DNA of 64,000 bases from Notospermus geniculatus. Its lineage: Eukaryota; Nemertea; Pilidiophora; Heteronemertea; Lineidae. Below, in pieces: positions 57,101 through 63,465 of this stretch (position 1 is the stretch's first letter; the number at the start of each line of letters is the position of its first letter). A program made the position numbers and the translations under genes. The DNA is taken from assembly GCA_002633025.1 (NCBI GenBank), contig NMRB01000999.1:144666-208665 (forward strand), in the 5' to 3' direction. Below the pieces are notes generated by a model. The model was not told the DNA's origin. It did not search any database and saw only the letters and a list, made by a program, of their open reading frames with translations.

Positions 57101-60100
57101 AAACCAGATATTTTTCTGAGTTGACATCATGAACGAAGAGGGACAAGTTGCTGTTTGGCACACCTTTCATCATTTTGTTCCCTGGTGACATGTGCAGGGT
57201 TTTCCAGAATTACATCAGAAACATGTCGTCTTCTCATTTAGCCCTTTCCCAATTCACCCCCCCCCCCCCACCCANNNNNNNNNNNNNNNNNNNNNNNNNN
57301 NNNNNGGGAGTGAATTGCAAAAGGGGATGGGAATATGCCCTGGTATATTCTAAAGTCCGGCAACATCTAACTACGACCCAATGCCGGCAATGGCATGCGG
57401 AAGTTAGGAAATTGATAGTTGGATTTTCTACAGACCTTTAATCACACGCGGCTCTTGAATAACCAGCGCACAGCGCGAACAATCGGGGAACGACCACAAA
57501 TGGTCGACAGGCATGATTAAAAACCGCAAATCTCTGCCACATTACATGACTTCCGCATTCCTTTGGGTCATACATGTAGTTAGATGTTGCCAGACTTTAG
57601 TACCACACTTACTGCATTTGTGTTGCCCTCTTTCTCTGCCCGGCCATCACCAGCACAGATTTGATTGCCCTCATACCGAAATCATAATGATCCTGTTGCG
57701 AGAGCTGTTTACTCGCCAGTTGGTACAGGTTGACGATTTTCCTCGAAAGGGACTTCGCCGCACGGAATCCTTCGGAGAAGAGCATGATCTCGGCGATCAA
57801 GTTGTAGTCCGGCACCATCATGGCCACGCTGCGGAAGAGGGACTTCAAGTTGTCGGGAAGTTCAACTCGACCTGCGTACCTATAAAATGACAAAGCAGGT
57901 GTGAGATATTTCTGAACATAAATGACAACAGCAATGGTTTCAAAAATCTAATGCCTCAGCTAAATTCTGATACATGTATGTGATTCATGAGGCTGAATGT
58001 GAAGGGTCTCCTCGAAAAACAACTTAAGCGCAAGGCATCAAGTTTCTTGAATGAGGTGCATGAGGCTGAATAGAGGCCCTGTATTTTTTACCTCGTGCAG
58101 ACGCAGGTGGTTTTGATCGCATGATTGATATAATAGAATTAGAAATCAAGGTTGTGCTTACGTAGGATTCATGGTGATGAAAATACCACATGTCATGTTC
58201 AGTTTGATGTCTCGGCCTTCGAACAAGAATCTGGAAAGAAATGCAGCAGTGTTAGAAAAATTTTTGAACATTTTCGTTCAAAATTTTTCAAGGGTCCAGC
58301 CAAAGCTCCAGAGGCTTTGGCTTTTCAAGCCTGACGAGCCATTTATTGAATACAAGTGTGGCTGAGTCATTCATTGAATACAAGTGCAACTGAGCCATTC
58401 ATTGAACACAAGTGCAGCTGAGCCATTCATTGAATATACCGTAAGTGTACCTGTAGCTGAGCTCCAGATCACCTACCTTGGTGAACCACTATCCTTGGCT
58501 GTCTTGATTGTAAGAATCTGCTGAGCCACAACAGACAGGACCTCAACATCTATCCTATTGAACTCGTCAAAGCAGCACCAGCTGCCCGACTGAGCCAGAC
58601 CGGAGAAGAATTTGCCCAGCATCTTGTAATCAAGTCCTTCTGAACAGTTGAATACTACACACTGTTTCCCCATGGCCTGAAGAAATAAAACAACAAATTG
58701 GTGTTAGGAATATTGGAACTGGGCAAGTTGCTATCTGCAGATATTGCAGGCCCAATCTACTAGCACTAAACTGACAACAATGCATCTTGTCTCATTTTTC
58801 AAGAAATTTCTTTTGTTTTTATACAGGTAACATTTTTCACAATCCTACCTTTGCCAAATCTTTCACGGTTTCTGTTTTTCCTGTACCCGCAGGACCAGCG
58901 GGTGATCCGCCGAGGTGGAGGTGAAGGGCGCCGGTCAAGGTCAAATAACAACGATCAGTCAGGGGAGTGATCACAAGCCTTGGCGAGCAGCCAAGGTATT
59001 CATAGCCGTAGACGAATGTTGCGTCTGATTGTAAGACATTGCAGTTGTTCGACTGCTCATCCCACTCGTATCTCAGTTGCCTGAAAACGAAATCCAGTCG
59101 TTATGTCACTGAGTCACAAAATTACAAAATTTGAACTCAACTCCAGCTCCTTCCCATTTTTCCTGAGCCAAGTCCTCAGCCAATTTCTCTCCATTGGTAG
59201 CATTTTTACAGTTTGCCATCTTTCGATGCATTTTCCCCTCCAAACTACAGAATTTACATGAGACCTGTGTTTATTTCAAATGGGACTATCGTTAATTGAG
59301 ACGCAGGTCAATTTTTCAGGAATGTTTTCTATTCTTGTCAAAATCAGGACTGAATCTGCAGCTCTTTCGGGGCTAGAAGACAACACGCTTCAGAAAATAA
59401 CATTTGAATCAAATACTTTGAATCTCAAGAAAATATGAGTAGGCCCTAGTCAAACGTTTGCGAGTTCTGTTGCTGGTATTAGTGCTTATCTTTATCCAGA
59501 CAAAGCTAAATAAGAGTACCGGGTATTCAAATGTATACTCTGTAAAGCAGGAAAATTTCGCGTGCAGGAAATTTTTGCGAATTTCGCGAGAGTGTATGAG
59601 TCGCGAAAATTTCCTGTCGCGAATATAAATACACGCAAGTGATAAATATGGGCCATGAAAAAAAACGTTAAAAATGTCAGAGACTCGCGAAAATATCCTG
59701 CCGCAAATATGTCTATAATTCTTGATTCGCGAAAAATTCCTGCCGCGAAATTATCTTGCTTTACAGTAACTTACTTTTTCCATTCAAAGTCATCCTTCTT
59801 CATGACCTTGTTCTCAATCATTTCCATGATGATATCACGGTTATGGACGGTCGTGATGAGCAACGCCTCGACACTCAAACGCTGACACGACTGGATACTC
59901 TTTCCCACAACTCCCGCAAGGGTGTTCAGGGACGTCAACAACTTTTCCTTCACGTGGAATAAACCCTTGCGAACTTCATGGCTTCCAAAGCAGTAGTTGA
60001 CATCTTTGTTGAAGACGATTTGTGACTGAAAAAGATACCAAAATTGTCATCATAATCAAAGGCGTTTTCTTCCTTGTGTCAACTTTCTACCTCTTCTTCC

Positions 60101-63100
60101 TTTGCATGCAGTAGACCTGATCAAGTGATTTTATGTTGTGCCAGGCCTTTTTTTGTTTTTTCTGTTCCTAGCAAACAACACCATGGCCTACTACCTCATT
60201 ACTTCCTCTGCACATACATAGTGGGAGGGTGGAGGGATGTCACAACCCTTGGTAGTCAAGACGAGCAAACAACAAAACTTTGGATTCCGTTCCGGCCTTT
60301 TCATATCTTACAGTGCTCTCCTACTCATCTTGGATTCTGCTTTTTGATTAAAGGGGTTTGCGATTCATGCCTGGTGGCATGTTGCATCACAGAATGAAAT
60401 GGCCAGGGCCATTGTGCTCACCTCTGTGACAGAGTATGAAGTGTGAGTAGCCTGGTGATACACTGAATGGTGAAAGATTAGTGCAGAAACATCGTAACAT
60501 TTACTACCAATGAGATATGGCCAAAGTAAATTTTTCAAGATGGCCGCCTGGCAGCCATGTCGAAGTCCAATCGAACCGAAATTTGGCATATAAGTAGACA
60601 GTACCAAGACACATATTTAGGCACGGTTAAAGCATCCTAGCTCCCACTATTTATGAGGTGTGGGTCAAAGTCCATTTTTCAAGATGGCTCCCTGGCGGCC
60701 ATATTTGACGTTGAATCTGACTGAAATTTACCATATATTTATACGGTACCTAGATACATATTTTGGCAACGTTAAAACATCCTACCTACTCCTATTTATA
60801 AAATGTGGGTCAAAGTCCATTTTTCAAGATGGCTTCCTGGCGGCCATATTTGAAGTCCGATCGGGTTGAAATTTGGTGCATTCGTGCAGGGTGCCTAGAT
60901 ATATCTTCACACCAAATCACAACACTCTATGTCAAATAGCAATGAAATGTGCCACCAAACAGTGAATTTTGAACTTTGACCTCTGTGACCTTGAAAAGTA
61001 GGTCAAATCAAAAACCCGGGATTTATGTGATGAAGTCTCATCAGAGGAACCCACCATAAAAGTTTCGTGGTTCTAGCTAACCACGTTCAGGAGAAACGGC
61101 CGAAAGAATGTTTTCACAAAGCGCCCCCTACAGGCCAGAGTGTACAAGCAGCAGCGCTAAGTTTCGGTCCAGAGATAGTTTTTACCATAGGGTACCTGTA
61201 CACCAAATTTCAAGTTTGTAACCCAAGCGGTTTAGAAACGTGCCACCCCTGTTAACGACAACGGACGACGGACGACGGACGACGACGACGACGACGGACG
61301 ACGGACGACACACCATGGGAGAAGCTCACCTCACAGAGGTGAGCTAAAAACGTATAACAATAACATATGGACTGGAATGAAGATAAATGTGAACCACAAC
61401 TAAATCAACTTACCACAGTAAGGACCACTTGGCCAGGGTGTTTTAGAACCCAGACATCTTGGTCGATGCCAAGAACATCAATAAGGCCCATCTTCAGATG
61501 TCTGCAAAGGAAAACATCCAAATATAGTTGGAGTTATCTGGTCCATCTAACCATAGGAATTGATGAATTAAACTTATGGGGCCAAATTCACCAAGGGTGA
61601 TCATCGCGCGATTAAGACTTAGACGCGTGTACCTTCTTCAAAAGCATGGTGGAAGTGCGTGCATTTAGTGAAGCTACACGCGTCTAATTCTTAATCGCGC
61701 GATGATCACCCTTGGTGAATACGGCCCATGGTTTTCAAAGTCTACGGGATTTACGGATTTACCACTTACTTTTTGACTGTCTCAAACATGCCATTTTCCA
61801 CGCTTCCTAGCCACTGTTCCACTGGACCTCTGGCACGAACATTCCTGAAAAAAATTCAGAAACAATCAAACAGTGTCCCCTCCAGAAAACACGGAACATG
61901 ACAATATAAAGATACGATTCATAAAACACTCATGGATTCCGGCACTGCGACGTGTAATTTTGTGCATAGATATGTTAGACCCCATGACAGATTTTCTTCC
62001 TGTGTGTTTAGGGCAGAAAGAGATAGCATCAGCGTTGACTGCGCCCCACTTACTTTGGCATAGAGACCACTTCACCCTCAGAGGAGGTGATGGTTATGAC
62101 AGTTGGAGGTAACCTAGGCTCACGGCGAATCTCCAAGTTCTTGATATTACCGAAGCACTTGTCAAGATGGGGCTGAAAAAAACAGATGGTTTGATGTGAC
62201 ATACTAGGAAAGCACCCTGCCTGACATAGGTCAGCACTTTTAGAAATGCAGACCAAGTAGTCCTTTGGCAAGATTCAAAAGCCCATTTCCACTACAGTAG
62301 TTTCTGCTGCGTTTTGCTTTGAGCAGTGCATTTTTCACAGATTTTTGGCATATTGTCATGAAAATCCAGCAGATATTGTATGGGAGCAATGAAAAACACA
62401 GAAAGTACTCACTTGGACTGCATCAGGATCTTTGGACTGAGCAAGAATGTCGAGTAGGTCGTCATTACTGAGGAAGTAAAACCTCGGGAAGACGAGTCGT
62501 TTGGTCTCAAGATAATCCTCAAGGCATTTCTGGATCTTCTCCAGGTTCAAATTGGCCGACTGAAGCGTCTCAAATACACCTGGTGCAGTGGCAGATTTTA
62601 GAGCGTTCGGTCGGTCCTCCGTTCGCCGCATGATGTCCTTCCATGATTTATCGACGGACGCGAAGAGCTTGGCCTCGCTTGGTAGTTGTCTGGAAGTAAG
62701 ATTTATCATTTTGCCTAAATCTCATGATGCACTGCATCAGCACTGGGTAAATTTGTGACCCGCTCCAGCAAAGCAGAGGCTGGTCGCAACCTGAGGAAAG
62801 GGTTAACGACCTTGCAGCACAACAGCTGAAATGTACGTTGATGCGGGTTTACAATAATAATGGACAGCAGTAACAATACAATAGTTGGGTAAACTGATGA
62901 CCAATGATGATCATTTGCGACAACCGTCTGCTTTTGCTGGAGCGGCTCACATTTGATGTACCGGTACAGCAAAATTTTCGGCTGTCAAAGAGATTTGGCC
63001 TCTCTATCACATGAAGAGTGGGCTCAGCTGGGGTTTGAACCCGAATCCTCAGATGCGATAGGTTCCGATGTTTCCACTATGCCACTCTGACTCACTTTCT

Positions 63101-63465
63101 TACCTTTGAATATCAGGAGTGCTGAAGATCTGTTCGATGTACAGCCAGTTCCGCTGGCATGTCATCCACTCATCCAGTGTCCTGGCAAACAATGTCAACC
63201 TCCGTTCCCATTCCTCGACTGTGTTTTTAATGGGCGTGACGTAACGGGAACCACGGATAGTTCCCACGGTCACCTGACTCTCCTCTAACTGAGCCATAAT
63301 GTCGTCTGCTCCGGCCACGATGAATGTGTCACGAGCGGCATGTGGAAGCAGACGGAAGTCTGTACTCTGCCAAAGGTCGATGACCTTCTGTAACATGATC
63401 TCGAGGGTGGCTTCATTGCTGGCGGTTGTCGAGATATCCTGGATTCTGTCCTTTTGTTTCAGAAT
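27137..63465 (-). CDS. DNAH14: Axonemal dynein heavy chain, DNAH14-like (3' ~3,560 codons, 53 exons; 5' end outside window)
   Basis: This is an ATP-driven minus-end microtubule motor of cilia and flagella, inferred to be an inner-arm type. From 63,465 leftwards I joined 53 exons at GT-AG (and one GTTGGT) sites. Every phase agrees and the sum is ~10,686 nt, ending [21 protein letters not shown]. Order: linker, AAA1 ([17 protein letters not shown]), AAA2 (GPTGGGKT), AAA3 ([17 protein letters not shown]), AAA4 (GMDGTGKA), stalk coiled coils, AAA5, AAA6 and C-terminal domain. The AAA4 loop is the main reason for DNAH14: other axonemal chains keep a GVGGSGKQS-type loop there, and DNAH14 is, as I recall it, the divergent one. 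DNAH6 is the alternative. No frameshift or internal stop is found. The N-terminal tail (~1,000 residues expected) lies beyond 64,000. Confidence 0.85.
27476..27655. repeat. Diverged foldback of the CAAAACCAGTCGCATG family
   Basis: GGCAAAACCAGTCGCATGTC-GCTCTTAGCTTGGCAGG and the inverted end CTCACCTTCTGAGCAACATG-CAACTGGTTTTGC are present. Better copies are at 30,535-30,745 and 35,995-36,200. It lies in an intron of the dynein gene. Confidence 0.7.
28428..28978. repeat. ~550-bp non-autonomous element with 36-bp terminal inverted repeats
   Basis: The left end TTAGGCCACGCTTTTTTTAT-TCCTTGTTTCGCGGGC (28,428) is matched by its reverse complement GCCCGCGAAACAAGGAATAA-AAAAAGCGTGGCCTTA (28,943) at 35 of 36 positions. 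TTA flanks both sides, a likely target duplication. The interior is AT-homopolymer-rich with several GCGGGC words and no ORF. It lies in the dynein intron just upstream of exon 28,388. Confidence 0.85.
29019..29140. repeat. Half-copy of the GACCCCGGTTGGGGTC repeat
   Basis: It reads GATCTCGACTAGAAAGTGCC-TGAGGAAGACCCCGGTTGGGG, then TTATGTTTACTATCATTTTG-TGTGTCG. It aligns with 49,318-49,440 over its whole length and with the right half of 10,985-11,160. The 5' truncation at the same point in two copies suggests the unit starts at CTAGAAAGTGCC. Confidence 0.85.
30535..30745. repeat. Foldback element (TGACCCTCCACAGCAAAACC family), full copy
   Basis: The left end is TATGTGACCCTCCACAGCAA-AACCAGTCGCATGTCGCTC; the right end is GAGCGACATGCGACTAGCTT-TGCTGTGGAGGGTCACATA, its reverse complement. 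About 210 bp in total, in a dynein intron. Family members are at 35,995 and 27,476, with a partial at 50,040-50,140. Confidence 0.9.
30746..31816. other. Dynein intron without other features
   Basis: This is the rest of the 1.6-kb intron between exons 30,190-29,964 and 31,983-31,817. It is ordinary AT-rich sequence with no convincing nested gene. A + strand ORF at 30,727-31,053 partly overlaps the foldback and carries no motif. Confidence 0.5.
32062..32178. repeat. Foldback element of the AGCAAATGCTTTTACTT family
   Basis: GGCTGGTATTCATAAAAGTT-AGCAAATGCTTTTGTTT is paired with AAGTAAAAGCATTTGCTACA. It ends 10 bp from the inner end (32,188) of the dynein exon 32,381-32,188. Confidence 0.85.
32815..32945 (+). 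repeat. tRNA-derived SINE fragment (candidate)
   Basis: A B-box-like GGTTCAACCTCC follows a tRNA-like body (GTCACCCAGTGGAA ... GCTGCCAGTC). Downstream the words AACTCTCTGTGATGGCACAG-GTTTTCTCC match a widespread SINE 3' module. It lies in the dynein intron between 32,762 and 33,040. Confidence 0.45.
34662..34858. repeat. Foldback element with GGCGGTCTAGGAAAACCCGG ends
   Basis: It starts GGCGGTCTAGGAAAACCCGG-CGGATGTC and ends GACATCCGCCGGGTTTTCCT-AGACCGCC, a near-perfect inversion of ~28 bp. Partial or diverged copies are at 1-138 and 47,729-47,895. It lies in the dynein intron 34,449-35,062. Confidence 0.9.
35850..35943. repeat. Foldback element of the AAATGCTTTTACTC family
   Basis: AAAAAATGCTTTTACTCCTG and CATGGAGTAAAAGCATTTGC form the inverted ends of a ~90-bp unit. 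It lies in a dynein intron directly beside the 35,995 element. Confidence 0.75.
35995..36200. repeat. Foldback element (TGACCCTCCACAGCAAAACC family), second full copy
   Basis: It starts TATGTGACCCTCCACAGCAA-AACCAGTCGCACGTCACTC and ends GCGACTGGTTTTGCTGTGGA-GGGTCACATA. It is in the inverse inner orientation relative to the 30,535 copy. It ends ~50 bp from dynein exon 36,753-36,249. Confidence 0.9.
37311..37390 (+). repeat. tRNA-like Pol III promoter sequence (SINE head or tRNA pseudogene)
   Basis: The A box TGGCCGAGTGG (37,320-37,330) and B box GGTTCGAGCCC (37,364-37,374) match Pol III consensus at normal spacing. The flanks (GAGCCTCGG ... CCGTCATGACA) do not pair as a 7-bp acceptor stem, so a functional tRNA is unlikely. 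A T/C-rich tail follows (TTCTTCTTTTATTTTC). Confidence 0.7.
37690..37935. repeat. Tandem array, ~50-bp unit with CACCGTCACGGTACGAATAAG
   Basis: Four or more units contain CACTATTCACACCGTCACGG-TACGAATAAGAACCG. Each unit includes the palindrome ACCGTCACGGT. The array merges into the right inverted end of the composite element. Confidence 0.9.
38017..40105 (-). other. DNAH14-like exons: AAA5
   Basis: Exons are 40,105-39,890, 39,729-39,611, 39,320-39,209, 38,806-38,555 and 38,131-38,017. [93 protein letters not shown] and [17 protein letters not shown] are all recognisable positions of dynein AAA5. As usual for AAA5 there is no functional Walker A motif. Confidence 0.88.
38380..38518. repeat. 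Short element with GGCGCGGATCCAG ends
   Basis: TACAGGCGCGGATCCAGAGG ... GCACAGGGTGCCCCCTC ... AATCCTGGATCCGCCTCTGC. The ends are inverted for ~13 bp. The inner CCAACAAATCTGTAAAATCG-ACC is shared with the large element at 44,090. It lies in a dynein intron. Confidence 0.75.
40258..40436. repeat. Minisatellite of GGACATTTTGTCCC-type palindromic units
   Basis: About ten units of 14-18 bp such as CCCAGGACATTTTGTCCC, CCCAAGGACATTTCGTCCC and CCCTAGGACCTTTTCTCCC. The core GGACATTTTGTCC is a 13-bp palindrome. It lies in the dynein intron between exons 40,105 and 40,550. Confidence 0.9.
40866..41160. repeat. Minisatellite with AATACTCATCAAGTACCACATG units
   Basis: At least eight irregular units of 25-45 bp are built from CAGACAATACTCATCAAGTA and CCACATGTAAGC. 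It lies in the dynein intron immediately beside exon 41,328-41,197. Confidence 0.9.
41345..41550. repeat. Dispersed foldback repeat (AGTATCTTCTGTTGTAGTTTTC family), copy 1
   Basis: Shared phrases CTTGGAAATGAATTGGAAAG-AATTTGAAGAAA, TTCAGATGGTTG and ATTTCTTCAAATATTTTTCA, with inverted ends GTATCTTCTG...TTTTCT and AGAAAACATTGACAGAAGAT-GCCGTCTGCTGG. Other copies are at 42,345-42,510 and 51,400-51,605. Confidence 0.8.
42345..42510. repeat. Dispersed foldback repeat (same family), copy 2, right end missing
   Basis: TAACTCATCTGCTCCCACGT-TTGAGCAGACAATATCTTCT, CCAGAAATGGATTTTAAAAA and AAATATTCTTCAGATGG. It lacks the GCCGTCTGCTGG end found in the other two copies. Confidence 0.75.
42786..43314. other. 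Dynein intron with simple internal repeats
   Basis: It includes three occurrences of CAGATATCTGC-type palindromes (43,185-43,245) such as CTACAGATATCTGCATTG. Nothing coding is seen. Confidence 0.5.
43762..46505 (-). other. DNAH14-like exons: AAA4
   Basis: Exons are 46,505-46,245, 45,991-45,794, 45,578-45,417 and 43,965-43,762. [20 protein letters not shown] leads to [20 protein letters not shown], the AAA4 P-loop, which departs from the common GVGGSGKQSLTRLA. Then [51 protein letters not shown] and [19 protein letters not shown]. The last phrase is the strongly conserved segment just before the stalk. The Lys of GK is kept but the next residue is Ala, so nucleotide binding may be altered. 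Confidence 0.85.
44090..45345. mobile_element. ~1.25-kb element with long subterminal inverted repeats, no transposase
   Basis: The segment AAAGGGGCTGGAGGAAGAAC-GCTCCCATGTCCAAAGTGTG-CATATTTCAGAAAG at 44,168-44,263 recurs inverted at 45,167-45,262 with very few differences. The left margin starts TACAGGCGCGGATTCAAGGG and shares CCAACAAATCTGTAAAATCG-ACC with the short element at 38,380. The ~900-bp centre has no long ORF. It lies in the largest stalk-side dynein intron (43,966-45,416). Confidence 0.8.
46506..47414. other. Dynein intron, unremarkable
   Basis: AT-rich intronic sequence between exons 46,505-46,245 and 47,585-47,415. A short imperfect duplication AAGTATTACCTAAGTATTAC with flanking ACCATAACCCCA words (47,250-47,310) is the only pattern seen. 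Confidence 0.5.
47729..47895. repeat. Foldback element with GGCGGTCTAGGAAAACCCGG end, right end decayed
   Basis: GGCGGTCTAGGAAAACCCGG-CGGATGTCGCATTTGAGGAA ... CATTCAGTGACTTCCGACA. It matches 34,662-34,858 except for a shortened right terminus. It lies in a dynein intron. Confidence 0.85.
49318..49440. repeat. Half-copy of the GACCCCGGTTGGGGTC repeat
   Basis: GATCTCAACTAGAAAGTGCC-TGAGGAAAACCCCGATTGGGG ... TTATGTTTACTATCATTTTG. It is colinear with 29,019-29,140. It lies in a dynein intron. Confidence 0.85.
51400..51605. repeat. Dispersed foldback repeat (AGACGGTATCTTCTG family), copy 3, complete
   Basis: TAACTCATCTGCCCCAGGGT-TGAGCAGACGGTATCTTCTG ... ATAGAAGATGCCGTCTGCTG-GACTCCAGGAGGGGATGAGTTA. 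The outer TAACTCATC / GATGAGTTA and inner CAGACGG / CCGTCTG pairs are inverted. It lies in the dynein intron next to exon 51,198. Confidence 0.85.
51950..52187. repeat. Foldback element with CTGTAAAGCA ends, copy 1
   Basis: The left end TACTGTAAAGCAAGATATTT-TCGCGG and right end CGCGAAATTTCCCTGCTTTA-CAGTA are inverted. The interior is rich in TTCGCG words. It matches 59,535-59,766 in opposite orientation. It lies in a dynein intron. Confidence 0.9.
52985..53438. mobile_element. Pogo/Tigger-like MITE with CCTCCCTCGCTATTACGAAC-type ends (~450 bp)
   Basis: The left end GTGCTCCCTCGCTCTTACGA and right end TAATAGCGAGGGAGGACTG are inverted, with TACGAACTC subterminal words on both sides. Ends of this kind (CAGT...CCCTCG) are typical of Tc1/mariner-superfamily pogo elements, which insert at TA. 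No transposase is present. An internal ~45-bp tandem repeat (TCCAAGCTTGGGTTTGATTA plus GTGTACAATACAAAC) occupies 53,133-53,250. It lies in a dynein intron. Confidence 0.75.
54471..56052. other. Large dynein intron, no nested gene seen
   Basis: The 1.6-kb intron between the two AAA2 exons is AT-rich with stops in all frames. No foldback comparable to the others was recognised. TACATGTACATGTA occurs near 55,507. Confidence 0.5.
56297..56917. other. Dynein intron, unremarkable
   Basis: Intronic sequence between exons 56,296 and 57,095-56,918. Short + strand ORFs here (56,290-56,595 and 56,612-56,890) show no motif and lack splice context. Confidence 0.5.
57275..57305. other. Assembly gap (31 N)
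   Basis: The run of N follows a poly-C tract (CACCCCCCCCCCCCACCCA) in a dynein intron. Gap length may be arbitrary. It does not touch an exon. Confidence 0.95.
57350..57605. repeat. Foldback element abutting the exon 57,879-57,613 donor
   Basis: Left TAAAGTCCGGCAACATCTAA-CTACGACCCAA...ATGCGGAAGTTAGG; right CATGACTTCCGCATTCCTTT-GGGTCATACATGTAGTTAGA-TGTTGCCAGACTTTAG. The two are inverted over ~55 bp. The outer end lies ~8 bp from the 5' splice site of the AAA1 sensor exon. Confidence 0.8.
58320..58445. repeat. Short tandem repeat, ~30-bp unit
   Basis: Four units of GAGCCATTCATTGAATACAA-GTGCAGCT type with small changes (TTTATTGAATACAAGTGTGG, TTCATTGAACACAAGTGCAG). It lies in a dynein intron beside exon 58,676-58,477. 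Confidence 0.85.
59535..59766. repeat. Foldback element with CTGTAAAGCA ends, copy 2, abutting a splice donor
   Basis: CTCTGTAAAGCAGGAAAATT-TCGCGTGCAGG ... CCGCGAAATTATCTTGCTTT-ACAG. The element ends at 59,766 and the GTAAGT donor of dynein exon 60,025-59,775 occupies 59,774-59,769. Confidence 0.9.
60380..61350. repeat. Dispersed repeat ending in GACGACGGA microsatellite, copy 2
   Basis: Three modules of CATTTTTCAAGATGGCTCCC-TGGCGGCCATATTTGA (60,530, 60,675, 60,815) are followed by TTTGACCTCTGTGACCTTGA-AAAGTAGGTCAAATC, then (GACGACGGAC)n at 61,258-61,310, and a terminal hairpin GAAGCTCACCTCACAGAGGT-GAGCTAAAAA. It has the same order as 20,700-21,680. It fills most of the dynein intron between 60,025 and 61,414. 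Confidence 0.85.
61578..61728. repeat. Foldback element with GGGTGATCATCGCGCGATTA arms
   Basis: CACCAAGGGTGATCATCGCG-CGATTAAG and CTTAATCGCGCGATGATCAC-CCTTGGTG are exact inversions; inside are TAGACGCGTGTACC and CTACACGCGTCTA. The right terminus is GAATACGGCCC, as at 9,014-9,157. It occupies over half of the 268-bp dynein intron between 61,501 and 61,770. Confidence 0.9.
62755..62953. repeat. Foldback element with GTGACCCGCTCCAGCAAAGCA ends
   Basis: GTGACCCGCTCCAGCAAAGC and CTGCTTTTGCTGGAGCGGCT-CAC are inverted. The interior GAGGAAAGGGTTAACGACCT ... CAACAGCTGAAATGTACG is related to the 34.7/47.7-kb family. It lies in the dynein intron next to exon 62,689. Confidence 0.75.
63005..63098 (-). 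repeat. tRNA-derived SINE fragment, - strand
   Basis: On the - strand the A box TGGCATAGTGG (in AGAGTGGCATAGTGGAAACA) and B box GGTTCAAACCCC stand at tRNA-like spacing. The acceptor stem does not close, so this is a SINE head rather than a tRNA gene. It ends a few bases from the donor of the dynein exon 63,465-63,104. Confidence 0.65.

Larger units (their letters stand above)
56918..59080 (-). other. DNAH14-like exons: AAA1 (main ATPase site)
   Basis: Exons are 59,080-58,849, 58,676-58,477, 58,230-58,162, 57,879-57,613 and 57,095-56,918. The Walker A loop GPAGTGKT is preceded by [20 protein letters not shown]. The Walker B region is [20 protein letters not shown]. The sensor segment is [20 protein letters not shown], and [19 protein letters not shown] follows. 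All catalytic features of a working AAA1 are present. One small oddity is LFRSVAMM, where most family members have LFRPVAMM. The stretch ends [20 protein letters not shown], the usual lead-in to AAA2. Confidence 0.88.
59775..63465 (-). other. DNAH14-like exons: linker and approach to AAA1
   Basis: Exons are 63,465-63,104, 62,689-62,413, 62,172-62,054, 61,844-61,770, 61,501-61,414 and 60,025-59,775. Diagnostic dynein linker phrases are [66 protein letters not shown] and HPGQVVLTV. The linker is the mechanical element that swings across the AAA ring during the power stroke. The first exon opens [12 protein letters not shown] at an acceptor with phase 0, so at least one further exon lies to the right. 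Confidence 0.85.

Noticed and set aside
57148-57441. + strand ORF spanning the N gap
   Set aside because: The frame runs through unknown bases and a poly-C tract, so it has no meaning.
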